Positions 6,911-7,457 of a DNA stretch of 7,457 nucleotides are shown in pieces. Within the stretch, counting starts at the first letter, position 1; each line of letters starts with the position of its first letter. The notes under the pieces are model-generated. The model worked only from the letters and a program-made list of their open reading frames with translations. It did no database searches and had not been told where the DNA came from. Both the position numbers and the translations under genes were made by a program. Source of the DNA: Victivallales bacterium (GTDB taxonomy: Bacteria; Verrucomicrobiota; Lentisphaeria; Victivallales; JAUVCU01); NCBI GenBank assembly GCA_029934175.1, contig JAOZMT010000097.1:1-7457 (forward strand), given 5' to 3'.

Positions 6911-7414
6911 TTAAATCCGTCTAAGATGAATTTTTGGAAAATGTTTATTCCATTGTTCTATATTCATTGCAATCGCATCGTGAATGAAAGGATTCCAGTT
7001 TTTATTTTTAGGATGTTTTATAGGTAAATTATTTTTCAATATACAGGTTATTTGAGATAATTCAGGTGCTTGAAGACAATCATGAGCAATAACAGCAACA
7101 TAAATCAATTTCTTTTTTTTATCAATATTGTTCATGGATAATTCATAAAGAAAAGAATCTCTATACTTTGGAACCAATTCATTTTGAATAAATTTAACTC
7201 CTTGCATTCTTTTTAATTCTTTTACTTTTTTCTCTTTGGATATTTTAGGATTTTGAGGATCTTTAACCTCAATAAAAAAGATTTTATTTTCAAACTCGAA
7301 AATAAGATCTACTGCTTTCATACAGTGTGATAGTCCATGATTTTCATCATCAAATTTTCTAGGATTTATTACATCTGAAAAATCAAATTCTAAACAATTT
7401 TCTTGTAATATCAT
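6911..7414 (-). CDS. Putative PD-(D/E)xK-fold nuclease-like protein
   Basis: This is a 167-residue soluble protein with no signal peptide, of no named family I recognise. The segment AVDLIFEFENKIFFIEVKD (34-52) places D36 at the start of a beta strand and E49-V50-K51 at the end of the next. This is the D...(E/D)xK arrangement of PD-(D/E)xK nucleases such as restriction and repair enzymes. Next come a Lys-rich region (about 52-72) and a hydrophobic strand, KLIYVAVIAHD (about 102-112). The basic C-terminus includes NWNPFIHDAIAMNIEQWNK and ends in LRRI. By the motif it would cleave or bind nucleic acid, but catalytic activity is inferred, not shown. GGAG (7422-7425) lies seven bases before the ATG, inside the 3' end of the preceding gene, and only one base separates that gene's stop from this start. 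The two are thus almost certainly one transcript, convergent with the efflux operon. An accessory or defence-related pair is possible. Confidence 0.7.
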   Translation of the reverse strand: MILQENCLEFDFSDVINPRKFDDENHGLSHCMKAVDLIFEFENKIFFIEVKDPQNPKISKEKKVKELKRMQGVKFIQNELVPKYRDSFLYELSMNNIDKKKKLIYVAVIAHDCLQAPELSQITCILKNNLPIKHPKNKNWNPFIHDAIAMNIEQWNKHFPKIHLRRI

Positions 7415-7415
7415 T

Positions 7416-7457
7416 TTACATCTCCAATGCGTTAGCTATTTCAGCATCATAAATATC
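7416..7457 (-). CDS. C-terminal end of an unidentified gene, cut by the window edge
   Basis: Reading the minus strand from the window end, one frame is open for 13 codons (DIYDAEIANALEM) and ends in TAA at 7416-7418. The other two minus-strand frames hit stops within this short stretch. The stop is one base from the start of the nuclease-like gene, whose ribosome binding site lies within this frame, as expected for co-translated neighbours. The acidic, probably helical tail is too short to name a family. Confidence 0.5.
   Translation of the reverse strand, partial: DIYDAEIANALEM

Noticed and set aside
1..7457. tRNA, rRNA, CRISPR array or insertion-sequence transposase
   Set aside because: No cloverleaf-like segment, regularly spaced long repeats, or transposase-like coding sequence was seen on either strand.

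Overview
The window is an AT-rich stretch from a Gram-negative bacterium, meaning one with a periplasm and an outer membrane, because it encodes a complete tripartite RND efflux pump. The phylum cannot be fixed from the sequence. Low G+C, codons ending in A or T, and a composite hairpin repeat of a kind I associate with some low-abundance phyla (Cloacimonadota, Planctomycetota and relatives) are only weak hints.

Layout. Positions 1-159 are a gene-free leader with short repeated TGTGGTT-type motifs, ending in a strong ribosome binding site. Positions 160-6825 (+) look like one four-gene heavy-metal efflux operon. It holds a small exported Cys/His-rich protein (160-555), a CzcC-type outer-membrane lipoprotein (630-1928), a CzcB-type periplasmic adaptor with extra metal-binding segments (1938-3632), and a CzcA-type inner-membrane RND transporter (3724-6825). 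A 65-base composite inverted repeat lies between the adaptor and transporter genes. A long hairpin at 6839-6882 closes the operon and also terminates the opposing unit. On the minus strand, positions 6911-7414 encode a 167-residue protein with a D...ExK core resembling PD-(D/E)xK nucleases. The last 13 codons and stop of another minus-strand gene sit immediately upstream of it at the window edge.

How the genes work together. The transporter takes metal ions from the periplasm or cytoplasm using the proton gradient. The adaptor links it to the outer-membrane channel, and the ions leave the cell. The adaptor carries His-, Met- and Cys-rich segments, and the small first protein carries a Cys cluster, so both probably bind or pass on metal in the periplasm. 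The metal is not settled: the transporter's TM4 motif looks like the Cu/Ag (CusA) type, but its periplasmic cleft lacks two of the three CusA methionines and reads like the Zn/Co/Cd (CzcA) type. No metal-sensing regulator is present in the window.

The pump itself is a known family. The less ordinary items are the small Cys-rich protein, the Cys4 insert in the adaptor, the hybrid metal-site signature of the transporter, the composite hairpin element inside the operon, and the nuclease-like gene with its coupled upstream partner.
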